This document shows, one piece after another, positions 16,584-25,278 of a DNA stretch of 64,000 nt. The notes under the pieces were generated by a model. It searched no databases and was not told the origin of the DNA. It worked only from the letters and a program-made list of their open reading frames with translations. Numbering within the stretch: the first letter of the stretch is position 1; each line of letters begins with the position of its first letter. The position numbers and the translations under genes are program-made. Origin of the DNA: Ruegeria arenilitoris (GTDB taxonomy: Bacteria; Pseudomonadota; Alphaproteobacteria; Rhodobacterales; Rhodobacteraceae); contig NZ_WQDA01000001.1 in the NCBI RefSeq assembly GCF_013032855.1, positions 751,501-815,500 of the forward strand, written 5' to 3'.

Positions 16584-17686
16584 AGATCACCCGCATCTCG
16601 GTCTTTCACGTCGATCTGCCGCTTGAACATCCCTATTGGCTGTCCGGCGGACGTCTGAAATTCGAGGTGCTGGATGCCACCTTCGTCAAGATCGAAACCG
16701 ACGCCGGCCTTACCGGCTGGGGCGAGGGCACGCCATGGGGCCACACCTATGTGCCCGCCCATGGGCCGGGCATCCGGGCGGGGATCGAGACCATGGCGCC
16801 CTTCGTCCTCGGGCTGGACCCGCGCCGGGTCCTGGAGGTCGAGCGGGCGATGGACCACGCGCTGCCCGGGCATCTTTACGCCAAATCGCCGATCGACATG
16901 GCCTGCTGGGACATTGCCGGACAGGCGGCTGGGCTGCCGATTGCCGATCTGATGGGCGGCGGGTCGCGCAGCCCCGCGCCGATCGCCTCCTCGGTCGGGG
17001 CCAAGACCGTCGACGAAACCCGCGCGGTGATGGATCGCTATCGCGGCCGCGGCTATTGGGTGCATTCGGTCAAAGTGGGTGGCGACGTGGAGCGTGACAT
17101 AGAACGCATCCGCGATGTCGAGGCGCACCGCCCGGCGGGAGAACGCATCCTCTATGACGTCAACCGCGCCTGGACGCGGCAACAGGCGCTGCGGGTGATG
17201 AAGGCCACCGAGGATCTGGGTGTGATGTTCGAACAACCCGGCGAGACGCTGGACGACATTGCCGGCATCCGGGCCCTGCATTCCGCCCCGGTCAGCGTGG
17301 ATGAAAGCCTGGTCACCCTGCAGGACGCCGCGCGCATTGCCCGCGACGGGCTGGCCGAGGTCTTCGGGATCAAGCTCAACCGTGTCGGCGGTCTGACCAA
17401 GGCCGCGCGGATGCGGGACATCGCGCTGGCGCATGGCATCGACATGTATGTGATGGCCACCGGCGGCTCGGTTCTGGCCGATACCGAGGCGCTGCATCTG
17501 GCCGCCACCATCCCGGATCACAACCGTTTGGGCGTCTGGGCCTGTCAGGACATGCTGACGCTGGACGTCGCGGGCGGGCGCGGCCCGCACAACCGTCAGG
17601 GTCATCTCGAATTGCCCGAGGCCCCCGGCCTCGGGGTAGCCCCGGATGAAGATGCACTGGGGGAACCAAAGGCCGTGTACCAATGA
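16580..17686 (+). CDS. Enolase-superfamily racemase/epimerase-like protein 1 (MLE subgroup)
   Basis: A 368-residue muconate lactonizing enzyme-type member of the enolase superfamily. The barrel shows Lys165 (SVKVGG) and Lys265 (GIKLNRVGG), an opposed lysine pair typical of racemases and epimerases. Metal ligands are Asp193 (YDVNRAW), Glu218 (FEQP) and Asp241/Glu242 (VDES). The lysine spacing and GIKLNRVGG resemble hydroxyproline-betaine 2-epimerase HpbD. Together with the Rieske demethylase and FAD/GcvT enzyme, an N-methylated amino acid substrate is plausible. It is coupled to dddQ upstream and to its paralogue downstream. The substrate is unproven. Confidence 0.8.
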   Translation: MKITRISVFHVDLPLEHPYWLSGGRLKFEVLDATFVKIETDAGLTGWGEGTPWGHTYVPAHGPGIRAGIETMAPFVLGLDPRRVLEVERAMDHALPGHLYAKSPIDMACWDIAGQAAGLPIADLMGGGSRSPAPIASSVGAKTVDETRAVMDRYRGRGYWVHSVKVGGDVERDIERIRDVEAHRPAGERILYDVNRAWTRQQALRVMKATEDLGVMFEQPGETLDDIAGIRALHSAPVSVDESLVTLQDAARIARDGLAEVFGIKLNRVGGLTKAARMRDIALAHGIDMYVMATGGSVLADTEALHLAATIPDHNRLGVWACQDMLTLDVAGGRGPHNRQGHLELPEAPGLGVAPDEDALGEPKAVYQ

Positions 17687-18789
17687 CCCGCATCACCCGC
17701 ATCTCGCTCTGGCATGTGCCGCTGACCAGCCATCAGGCCTATTACATGGCTGACGGCAAGGCCTGCGACACGGTTGAAACGGTGGTTCTGGCGCTGGACA
17801 CCGATGACGATCTGACCGGCTGGAGCGAGGTCTGCCCGATTCCGCATTACCTGCCCGCCTATGCGCGCGGTGTGGCCCCGGCGGTGCAGGACATGGCCGC
17901 GGTTCTGCTGGGCGCCGACCCGATCGGACCCGAGGCGTTGATGGCGCGGCTGGACCGGCACCTGCCGGGGCATGTCTATGCCAAATCGGCGATCGACATC
18001 GCGCTGTGGGATCTGACGGGGCAGGTGGCAGGGCTGCCCCTGCACGCGCTTCTGGGGGGGCGGCAGGCGCAGACGATGCCGCTCTATCACTCGATCACCT
18101 GTATCGCCCCGGCCGAGATGGCCCGCATCGCCCGCGAGGCGCAGGCGCAGGGCATCACCCAGTTCCAGGTCAAGCTGGGCGCGGATGCCGATTGGCAGGC
18201 CGATGTCGAACGCCTGCGTCTGGTGCGCGAGGCGGTGGGCGACGGCCCGCTGGTCTATGGCGATTGGAACTGCGGCGCCACGTCGTTGGATGCCAGCAGG
18301 GTGGGGCGGGCGGTCGCGGATCTGGATGTGATGCTGGAACAACCCTGTGCCACGATCGAGGATTGCGCCCGCGTGCGCGTCGCCACCGGCCTGCCGATGA
18401 AGCTGGACGAATGCGCACACGACACCGCAAGCCTGATGGCTGCGCATGCGCTGGGCTGCATGGATGCGGTCGCGGTGAAGCTGTCGAAATTCGGCGGGCT
18501 GTCGGCGGCGCGCCGCGCGCGTGATCTGTGCCTGCATCTGGGGGCGAAGATGTGCGTCGAAGACACCTGGGGGTCTGACATCACCACCGCCGCCCTGTTG
18601 CATCTGGGCGCAGCAACTGAACCGGCGCGCCTGATGAACGTGTGCGACCTGTCGGGCTATGTCGCGCCGCGGCTGGCGCCCGATGGCCCGACCCGCAAGG
18701 GCGGCCGGATCGCGCCGCCCGACGGGATCGGTCTGGGCGTTGCGCCCGACCGCGAATTCCTGGGCGCGCCGGACGTGATACTCGATTAG
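17683..18789 (+). CDS. Enolase-superfamily racemase/epimerase-like protein 2 (MLE subgroup)
   Basis: A second 368-residue enolase-superfamily protein, the tandem paralogue of the one before it. It keeps the lysine pair (Lys164 in QVKLGAD, Lys266 in AVKLSKFGG) and metal ligands Asp194, Glu219 and Asp242/Glu243. The specificity loops differ clearly (VCPIPHYLPAY against [12 protein letters not shown]), so the two probably act on different substrates or steps. The ATG overlaps the previous stop by four bases. Cis/trans or D/L interconversion of a betaine or amino acid is the best guess. Confidence 0.8.
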   Translation: MTRITRISLWHVPLTSHQAYYMADGKACDTVETVVLALDTDDDLTGWSEVCPIPHYLPAYARGVAPAVQDMAAVLLGADPIGPEALMARLDRHLPGHVYAKSAIDIALWDLTGQVAGLPLHALLGGRQAQTMPLYHSITCIAPAEMARIAREAQAQGITQFQVKLGADADWQADVERLRLVREAVGDGPLVYGDWNCGATSLDASRVGRAVADLDVMLEQPCATIEDCARVRVATGLPMKLDECAHDTASLMAAHALGCMDAVAVKLSKFGGLSAARRARDLCLHLGAKMCVEDTWGSDITTAALLHLGAATEPARLMNVCDLSGYVAPRLAPDGPTRKGGRIAPPDGIGLGVAPDREFLGAPDVILD

Positions 18790-18799
18790 GGAGGCGACC

Positions 18800-20098
18800 A
18801 TGCCGCGACATCTCAGCCAATCCGATTGGGGTCAACGCGCCCGCGCGGTGCTGCCCGGCGGTGGCTTCGGCAATTTCGACCCGTCGGTCTTCATCCGCGA
18901 GGGCCGGGGCAGCCGCGTCTGGGACGAAGACGGCAAAGAATATGTCGACCTGCTGATCGGCTCGGGGCCGATGCTGCTGGGCCACGGCCACCCCGAGTTG
19001 TTGGAGGCCGTCGCCGAACAGTTGCCCAATGGCATGACGTTCTTCGCCAACAACGCGCGCGCAGTCGAACTGGCCGAGGAAATCTGCGCCGCCGTGCCCT
19101 GCGCCGATCAGATCCGCTATGTCTCGTCCGGCGGTGAGGCTGACATGTACGCGATCCGGCTGGCCCGCGCCTTTACCGGCCGCGACAAGATCGTGAAGTT
19201 CGAAGGCGGTTATCACGGCATGAGCGCCGAGGCGCAGATGAGCCTGGCCCCGTCACGGATGGTGAATTTCCCGCAGGCGGTTCCCGACAGCGCGGGCATA
19301 CCGGCCAGCGTTCAGGCCGAAATGCTGATCGCGCCGTTCAACGACCCGGACTACATCCGCTCGCTGCTGGCCGAGCACGGCAACCAGGTCGCGGGCATCA
19401 TCGTCGAGCCCTTGCAACGCATCATCCCGCCCGAACCCGGCTTCTTGCAGCTTCTGCGGGACGAGGCCGACAAGTACGGCATCGTGCTGATCTTCGACGA
19501 GGTGGTGACCGGGTTTCGTTTCGCCTATGGCGGCGCGCAGGAGCTGTATGGCGTGACCCCGGACATCGCCACGCTGGGCAAGATCATCGGCGGCGGTTTT
19601 CCGCTCGCCGCAATCGCCGGGCGGGCCGAGATCATGGCCTATTTTGACAAATCCGCCGTTGGGGCGGAGAAATGGCTGATGCAGTTGGGGACTCTGTCGG
19701 GCAATCCGGTGGCCGCGGTGGCCGGGCTCAAGACGATGGAGGTGCTGCACCGTCCCGGTCAGTACGACCGGCTGCGCGCCAATGGTCAGCGTCTGATGGA
19801 CATGGCCTCGGCCGCGCTGAACAAGCAGGGGGTCGCCCATCGCGTCGTCGGCGATCCGACCCTGTTCGAAATCGTGTTCACGGAAGGAAAGGTGCGGGAT
19901 TATCGCGATGTGGTCTGCGCGGACACGGCCAGAGCAACCCTGTTCAATACGGTTCTGATGCAGAACGGGATGTTCAAGTCGCCGGGCAAGACCTATCCGT
20001 CCCTGGCGCTGACCGAGGCGGACTTTGACCTGTGCGAAGCCACCTATACCAAGGCCGCGCAGGCCGTGGCCGAAATGCAGGGCGCGGGCGTGTCTTAG
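18800..20098 (+). CDS. Class III PLP aminotransferase (glutamate-1-semialdehyde aminomutase-like)
   Basis: A 432-residue class III aminotransferase. It has the cofactor loop SSGGEADMYAIRLARA, the FDEVVTGFR motif with the PLP-pairing Asp, and TLGKIIGGGFP with the Schiff-base Lys. It resembles glutamate-1-semialdehyde 2,1-aminomutase, but its place at the end of the dddQ/racemase operon argues for a catabolic transamination of the demethylated product or of a beta-aldehyde. It starts 10 bp after the second racemase-like gene with GGGAGG upstream. Its stop overlaps the convergent DUF1127 gene. Confidence 0.82.
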   Translation: MPRHLSQSDWGQRARAVLPGGGFGNFDPSVFIREGRGSRVWDEDGKEYVDLLIGSGPMLLGHGHPELLEAVAEQLPNGMTFFANNARAVELAEEICAAVPCADQIRYVSSGGEADMYAIRLARAFTGRDKIVKFEGGYHGMSAEAQMSLAPSRMVNFPQAVPDSAGIPASVQAEMLIAPFNDPDYIRSLLAEHGNQVAGIIVEPLQRIIPPEPGFLQLLRDEADKYGIVLIFDEVVTGFRFAYGGAQELYGVTPDIATLGKIIGGGFPLAAIAGRAEIMAYFDKSAVGAEKWLMQLGTLSGNPVAAVAGLKTMEVLHRPGQYDRLRANGQRLMDMASAALNKQGVAHRVVGDPTLFEIVFTEGKVRDYRDVVCADTARATLFNTVLMQNGMFKSPGKTYPSLALTEADFDLCEATYTKAAQAVAEMQGAGVS

Positions 20099-20313
20099 TA
20101 GACGCCCGCCATCACCAGGCGAACGATGTCTTCGCGCTTGAGGCCACGCGCAGCCAGTTCTTCGTCGGTCAACTCGCTGAGTTGCTTGATCTTGATGACC
20201 TTGGCATTTGCTTCGCCCATGCGGATCAAAGCATCATAGATGCCGCTGAACACATCGGCGACGGCCGAGAACAGGTTCAGGATTGCCGGGCGGTGCGTGC
20301 TTGTCTGTGCCAT
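20095..20313 (-). CDS. DUF1127 (YjiS-like) small protein
   Basis: A 72-residue protein whose C-terminus is a DUF1127 motif (KIKQLSELTDEELAARGLKREDIVRLV). Such arginine- or lysine-rich small proteins are common in Rhodobacterales and some bind RNA or affect phosphate and carbon metabolism. The ATG at 20313 has GAGAGG upstream. A longer in-frame reading to 20382 has no ribosome site. It converges on the aminotransferase with a 4-bp overlap. The specific function is unknown. Confidence 0.8.
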   Translation of the reverse strand: MAQTSTHRPAILNLFSAVADVFSGIYDALIRMGEANAKVIKIKQLSELTDEELAARGLKREDIVRLVMAGVY

Positions 20314-20436
20314 GAGCGGAGCCTCTCTGGTCTGTATGTGACCAAAGAGATTTAGTCCTGATGCTGCAGTGCAGCTAGACACTTGAGGGAATAGCCGCTG
20401 TGCATCTGGTGCAAGTCTGGCCCGACAGGCGCCGCC

Positions 20437-20832
20437 TCAGACCTTGAACTGGTCGTCCACCGGCACCTGCAAAGCGGTGGCCAGGGCGTTGGTCTGGCTG
20501 GCCATCGCGATCACCGCCAGCAGTTCGGCCTGCATCTGATCGGTCATGCCCTTGGAGCGGGCCGCGGCCGAATGGGAGTGCACGCAGTATTCGCAATTGT
20601 TGGCGACCGAAACCGCCACATACAGCATCTCTTTCACAAGCGGGTCCAGCGCGCCGGGGGCCATGACGGTCTTCAGCCGCTCCCACGTCGTTTTCAGCAG
20701 TGCCGGGTCATGGGCCAGAGCGCGCCAGAAATTGTTGACGTAATCGGTGTTGCGGGTGGCGCGGATGTCATCGAAGACGGCCAGCGCCTCGGCGCTGACC
20801 TCTTCGTCCGTCAACAGGCGAACCGTTGCCAT
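20437..20832 (-). CDS. AhpD-like carboxymuconolactone decarboxylase-family protein
   Basis: A 131-residue AhpD-fold protein with the CEYCVHSHSAA motif. That gives a CxxC pair followed by a His, the signature of peroxidase-related alkylhydroperoxidase-like proteins. It is co-transcribed with the cyclase gene just upstream (2 bp apart). A redox or detoxification role is likely from the motif, and no substrate can be named. Confidence 0.78.
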   Translation of the reverse strand: MATVRLLTDEEVSAEALAVFDDIRATRNTDYVNNFWRALAHDPALLKTTWERLKTVMAPGALDPLVKEMLYVAVSVANNCEYCVHSHSAAARSKGMTDQMQAELLAVIAMASQTNALATALQVPVDDQFKV

Positions 20833-20834
20833 GC

Positions 20835-21653
20835 TCAGACCATCGCAAAGATGCGCGCCGGGCCGCCCGACCCGCCACGATGGGCCGGCGCGCCGACCAC
20901 CAGCGTCGCTCCGCTGGCGGGCACCTTGTCGAGATTGGCCAGGTTCTCGATGCCGTAACGGTTGGTGGGCAGCCACGCGTAGTGCGTCACGAAATCGGCC
21001 GATGGCCCGTGGTCCAGCGACAGCGTGTCGACGGCCAGAGCAACCGCGCCGGTTCCTTCGATCAGCATCTGCGCCGCTTCGACGTGGAAGCCGGGGAAAT
21101 GCATCATGCCGTCCCCGTCGACGTTGCGGAATTCGGGCGTGGCGGTCTTGGCGGCCCATCCCGAATGCATGGCGACGCAGGCGCCATCGGGGATGTCGCC
21201 ATTCGCCGCGATCCACGCCTTCAGATCGTCGGGGGTCACCTGCGCATCCGGGTCCTCGGCCGCGCGGGCGGCAATGTCCACCACGCACAGAGGGCAAACG
21301 AGGTTCGACACCGGGATTTCGTCCACCGACTGCCCATCCGCCGAGAAATGCAGCGGGGCATCGACATGCGTGCCGGTGTGTTCGTTGACGGCCAGGTTGA
21401 ACAGGTTGAAGCCATGTTCCTTGAAGTTGAAGGCCTGTGTCGCCTCGATCCCCGGCTGGCCGAAATAGGTGGGGAAATCGGCATCGTAGACATGGGTCAT
21501 GTCCAGCACCTCGCCATGGCCGGCCGCAAGCGCTGGTGGGGCAGCCACCGTCCCAAGCGCCGTGCCTGCCGCCATCGCTGCGCCAGCCTTGAAAAAGGAT
21601 CGACGCGACAGCATCCGGTCTTTCACCGCGTTCATTACGCAAACGTCACACAT
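20835..21653 (-). CDS. Tat-exported cyclase-family hydrolase (PF04199)
   Basis: A 272-residue protein of the cyclase / kynurenine formamidase-like family. A twin-arginine signal (SRRSFFKAG, Arg17-Arg18) and hydrophobic stretch ending PALAAGH direct it to the periplasm. The metal-binding motif HTGTHVDAPLHF (His92, His96, Asp98, His102) is intact. The ATG at 21653 has GGGAG at good spacing, giving an unusual MCDVCV start with a CxxC before the Tat signal. It diverges from the pimF-like operon and could share its IclR-type operator. The amide, ester or lactone substrate is unknown. Confidence 0.8.
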   Translation of the reverse strand: MCDVCVMNAVKDRMLSRRSFFKAGAAMAAGTALGTVAAPPALAAGHGEVLDMTHVYDADFPTYFGQPGIEATQAFNFKEHGFNLFNLAVNEHTGTHVDAPLHFSADGQSVDEIPVSNLVCPLCVVDIAARAAEDPDAQVTPDDLKAWIAANGDIPDGACVAMHSGWAAKTATPEFRNVDGDGMMHFPGFHVEAAQMLIEGTGAVALAVDTLSLDHGPSADFVTHYAWLPTNRYGIENLANLDKVPASGATLVVGAPAHRGGSGGPARIFAMV

Positions 21654-21843
21654 TTCAAAACTCCCTGTTCTGCAATCTGTTTTCGTTCCGGGCCGAATTC
21701 ATTGGCCGGGTGGGCAAAGCCTAGCACGGTTTTCCGCGATCCGGTTCACAAGTTGTTTGGGGCCTGCTCGCCGGCAACAAATGCGGCCCGGCGGCGCAGT
21801 CGGGTATAAGGGGTTGAACCCGCGCGCGGACGGGTTCAATCTG

Positions 21844-21873
21844 TTGCGGAATATTGTTCCGCAATGCGGAACA
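21844..21873. promoter_or_regulatory. Overlapping palindromes, candidate IclR-type operator
   Basis: Two dyads share a half-site. TTGCGGAA-N5-TTCCGCAA (21844-21864) has perfect 8-bp arms, and TGTTCCGCA-A-TGCGGAACA (21855-21873) has perfect 9-bp arms. GTTCCGCA/TGCGGAAC resembles IclR-family sites. It lies 32 bp ahead of the pimF-like ATG and about 190 bp from the divergent cyclase gene. Confidence 0.6.
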
Positions 21874-21904
21874 AGCTGGGGTTGGCAAGAGGAGACCAAG
21901 TCTG

Positions 21905-24001
21905 ATGTCCGAGGCGGTGGAATACGAACGGATTGGCGATATCGCGGTGCTGGCGGCGAACAACCCGCCGGTCAATGCGCTTGGCGTGGATGTGCGCCGG
22001 GGCCTGCTGGCCGGAATCGAACGGGCCGAGGCCGAGCGCGCAAAGGCGGTGCTGATCTACGGCAAGGGCCGGACCTATTTCGCGGGGGCCGATATCCGCG
22101 AGTTCGGCAAACCCCCGCAGGAACCGTGGTTGCCCGGCCTGTGCGACCGGATCGAGGCCTCGCCCCTGCTGGTGGTTTCGGCGCTGCACGGCACGGCGCT
22201 CGGCGGCGGGCTCGAGGTTGCGCTGTCCAGCCACTACCGCATCGCGGTTCCCTCGGCCAAGGTCGGCCTGCCCGAGGTCAATCTGGGCATCCTGCCCGGT
22301 GCCGGGGGCACCCAGCGTCTGCCGCGCGTGGCCGGGGTGGAGGCCGCGCTGGACATGATCACAACCGGTCGCCATGTCCGCGCCGACGAGGCGCTGAAGC
22401 TGGGCGTGATCGACAAGGTGCAGGATGGCGACCCGCGCGAGATCGGGCTGGCCTATGCGCAGGAGCTGCTTGACTCGGGTGCGCCCCGCCGCGCGGTCGG
22501 AGAGATGCCTGCGCCGGACCCCGTCGATTTCGATGCGGTCTACGAGGCTGTTCTGAAGAAGGGCCGCGGCCAGTTGTCCCCCGCCGTTGCCGTGCGTGCC
22601 GTGCAAGCCGCCTGCGAGGCGCCCAGCTTTGCCGAGGGCATGGCGCGCGAGCGGGAACTGTTCATGCAGTTGATGGAATCGGATCAGCGCAAGGGCCTGA
22701 TCCACGCCTTCTTTGCCGAACGCGCCGTGGGAAAACTGCCCGAACTGAAAGGTGTCGAGCCGCGTCCGGTGCATCAGATCGGGGTCATCGGCGGCGGCAC
22801 GATGGGCGCGGGGATCGCCACCGCCGCCTTGTTGGCAGGTCTGCCCGTGACCTTGCTAGAGATGACGCAGGAGGCCGCCCATGCCGCCAAGGACCGGATC
22901 GCCGGAAACTTGGCAGGCGCCCTGAAGCGCGGCAAGATCAGCCAGCAGCAGAACGACGCGATCCTGTCGGATCAGTTGCAGCTTGCCACAGGTTATGACG
23001 CGCTGAGCGCCGTCGACCTGGTGATCGAGGCCGTGTTCGAGGATATGGACGTCAAGAAACAGGTCTTTGCCCAGCTGGATGCGGTCTGCAAGCCCGGGGC
23101 GGTTCTGGCGACCAACACCTCGTATCTGGACGTCAACGAGATCGCCGCCACCACCACGCGGCCGCAGGACGTGATCGGGCTGCATTTCTTCTCGCCCGCG
23201 CATGTGATGAAGCTGCTTGAGATCGTGGTGGCCGACAAGACCGCGCCCGAGGTGGTCGCAACCGGCTTTGCGCTGGGGCATCGGCTGAAGAAGGTCTCGG
23301 TGCGCGCAGGGGTGTGCGACGGGTTCATCGGCAACCGGATCCTCAGTACCTATCGCACCTGCGCCGACCACATGGTTCTGGACGGGGCAAGCCCGTTCCA
23401 GATCGACAAGGCGCTGACCGATTTCGGCTTTGCCATGGGGCCGTTCGCGGTGTCCGATCTGGCCGGGCTGGATATCGGCTGGGCGGTACGCAAACGCAAA
23501 CGCGCCGAGGGGCTGGACCCGCGCGCCCGCGACAGCAGCTATGCCGACAAACTCTGCGAGGCCGGGCATTTCGGGCAGAAGACCGGCAAGGGCTTCTATG
23601 TCTATGAAAGAGGCAAGCGCGGCGGCACGCCGAACCCCGAGGTTCTGGACCTGATCGCGGCCGACCGCGCGGCGCAGGGCATCACCCCGCGCACGTTCAC
23701 GGATGACGAGATCGTGCGGCGATATATGGTCTCGATGGTCAACGAGGCCGCCAAGGTGGTGGGCGAGGGCATCGCCCGCCGCCCCTTGGACGTGGATGTG
23801 GTGCTGCTCTATGGCTATGGGTTCCCGCGCTATCGCGGCGGGCCGCTGAAATGGGCGGACCTGCAGGGCCTTCCGGGTATTCTGGACGACATCCGCGCCT
23901 GGTCGGCCGAGGATGACTATTTCTGGCAACCTGCGCCGCTGCTGGAAAAACTGGTGGCCGAGGGCCGCAGCTTTGATGATCTGAACAAGGACGCCGAGTG
24001 A
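21905..24001 (+). CDS. pimF: Bifunctional enoyl-CoA hydratase/3-hydroxyacyl-CoA dehydrogenase (PimF/FadJ-like)
   Basis: A 698-residue fusion. The N-terminal crotonase domain (about 1-190, with [13 protein letters not shown] and [12 protein letters not shown]) hydrates 2-enoyl-CoA. The C-terminal NAD-dependent dehydrogenase (about 295-690) has [15 protein letters not shown] and [15 protein letters not shown]. The ATG at 21905 has GAGGAGA upstream. It leads an operon with the pimB-, pimC- and pimD-like genes, the gene set of dicarboxylic acid beta-oxidation in Rhodopseudomonas palustris, so the name follows that context. A general fatty-acid role (fadJ) is the alternative. It could also supply the PaaF/PaaH steps missing from the paa operons. 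Confidence 0.8.
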   Translation: MSEAVEYERIGDIAVLAANNPPVNALGVDVRRGLLAGIERAEAERAKAVLIYGKGRTYFAGADIREFGKPPQEPWLPGLCDRIEASPLLVVSALHGTALGGGLEVALSSHYRIAVPSAKVGLPEVNLGILPGAGGTQRLPRVAGVEAALDMITTGRHVRADEALKLGVIDKVQDGDPREIGLAYAQELLDSGAPRRAVGEMPAPDPVDFDAVYEAVLKKGRGQLSPAVAVRAVQAACEAPSFAEGMARERELFMQLMESDQRKGLIHAFFAERAVGKLPELKGVEPRPVHQIGVIGGGTMGAGIATAALLAGLPVTLLEMTQEAAHAAKDRIAGNLAGALKRGKISQQQNDAILSDQLQLATGYDALSAVDLVIEAVFEDMDVKKQVFAQLDAVCKPGAVLATNTSYLDVNEIAATTTRPQDVIGLHFFSPAHVMKLLEIVVADKTAPEVVATGFALGHRLKKVSVRAGVCDGFIGNRILSTYRTCADHMVLDGASPFQIDKALTDFGFAMGPFAVSDLAGLDIGWAVRKRKRAEGLDPRARDSSYADKLCEAGHFGQKTGKGFYVYERGKRGGTPNPEVLDLIAADRAAQGITPRTFTDDEIVRRYMVSMVNEAAKVVGEGIARRPLDVDVVLLYGYGFPRYRGGPLKWADLQGLPGILDDIRAWSAEDDYFWQPAPLLEKLVAEGRSFDDLNKDAE

Positions 24002-25176
24002 TGAAACAAGCCGTAATCGTATCCGCCGCGCGCACCGGGCTGGCCAAGTCGTTCCGGGGCTCGTTCAACATGACCCACGGCGCCACGATGGGCGGCCACG
24101 CGGTTCAGGCCGCGGTCGCGCGCTCGGGGTTGGATGGGGCCGAGATCGAGGATTGCATCATCGGCTGCGGTTTCCCCGAAGGCGAGACCGGCAGCAATAT
24201 CGCCCGCCAGATCGCCATCCGGGCCGGGCTGCCGGTCAGCGTTTCGGGCATGACCGTGAACCGGTTCTGCTCGTCGGGGCTGCAGACCGTGGCGCTGGCG
24301 GCGCAGGCCATCACCGACGGCGGCGCTGGGCCAATCGTGGCCGGTGGGGTCGAGAGCATCTCGCTGGTTCAGCCGAAAACCCGCCCGGTGCCCGAGGCGT
24401 GGATTCAGGAGCACAAGCCCGCGATCTACATGACGATGATCGAGACCGCCGACATCGTGGCCGAGCGCTATGGCATCAGTCGCGAAGAACAGGACGCCTA
24501 CGGCCTGCGGTCGCAGCAGCGCATCGCGGCGGCGCAGGCGGCGGGCAAGTTCGACGACGAGATCGTGCCGATGCAGACCACCATGGCGATCAAGGACAAA
24601 GAGACGGGCGAGGTCTCGCACCGGCAGGTCACCGTGGACCGGGATGAATGCAACCGCCCGAACACGACGCTGGAAGGCCTTGCCTCACTCGAGCCGGTGC
24701 GCGGCCCCGTAAACTACATCACCGCCGGCAATGCCAGTCAGCTGTCGGACGGCGCGGCCGCCGTGGTCGTGATGGACAGCGCCGAGGCCGAGCGCCGTGG
24801 GCTGGAGCCCTTGGGTGCGTTCAAGGGGTTCTGCGTGGCGGGGTGCGAGCCCGACGAGATGGGCATCGGCCCGGTCTTTGCGGTGCCACGCCTGCTGGAA
24901 CGGCATGGTCTGAGCATCGAGGACATCGACCTGTGGGAGCTGAACGAAGCCTTCGCCTCGCAAGCGCTGTACTGCCGAAACCGTTTGGGAATCGATGACG
25001 AGAAATGCAACGTGAACGGCGGATCGATCGCCATCGGGCATCCGTTCGGCATGACCGGCGCGCGGATGGTCGGCCATCTGCTGCGCGAAGGGCGGCGGCG
25101 CGGGGCCAAGCTGGGTGTCGTGACCATGTGCATCGGCGGCGGCATGGGCGCGGCCGGTCTGTTCGAGATATATTGA
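24001..25176 (+). CDS. pimB: Acetyl-CoA acyltransferase (thiolase), PimB/FadA-like
   Basis: A 391-residue degradative thiolase with catalytic Cys90 ([11 protein letters not shown]), [11 protein letters not shown] and [12 protein letters not shown]. It completes the beta-oxidation cycle started by the upstream bifunctional enzyme. The ATG overlaps the pimF stop (TGATG), and a GTG one codon earlier is also possible. A GC-rich perfect hairpin follows the stop. It is a different thiolase subtype from paaJ in this window. Confidence 0.85.
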   Translation: MKQAVIVSAARTGLAKSFRGSFNMTHGATMGGHAVQAAVARSGLDGAEIEDCIIGCGFPEGETGSNIARQIAIRAGLPVSVSGMTVNRFCSSGLQTVALAAQAITDGGAGPIVAGGVESISLVQPKTRPVPEAWIQEHKPAIYMTMIETADIVAERYGISREEQDAYGLRSQQRIAAAQAAGKFDDEIVPMQTTMAIKDKETGEVSHRQVTVDRDECNRPNTTLEGLASLEPVRGPVNYITAGNASQLSDGAAAVVVMDSAEAERRGLEPLGAFKGFCVAGCEPDEMGIGPVFAVPRLLERHGLSIEDIDLWELNEAFASQALYCRNRLGIDDEKCNVNGGSIAIGHPFGMTGARMVGHLLREGRRRGAKLGVVTMCIGGGMGAAGLFEIY

Positions 25177-25184
25177 AGAAAGAG

Positions 25185-25219
25185 GCGCCGGGCCAGCTCA
25201 TCGCGGGCCGGCCCGGCGC
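25185..25219 (+). other. Intercistronic hairpin between pimB- and pimC-like genes
   Basis: Perfect 10-bp arms GCGCCGGGCC (25185-25194) and GGCCCGGCGC (25210-25219) enclose a 15-base loop, nine bases after the thiolase stop. No T-tract follows, so a role in transcript stability or partial attenuation is more likely than termination. Confidence 0.5.
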
Positions 25220-25278
25220 AGCCCGGCCCTGGGGGCCGAGCAGGCAAAGTTCCGATCGCGTCGAGGAGGAGGGCGGCT

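Noticed and set aside
20314..20382. Longer reading of the DUF1127 gene
   Set aside because: No ribosome site, and the extra residues are not of the family; ATG 20313 has GAGAGG upstream.
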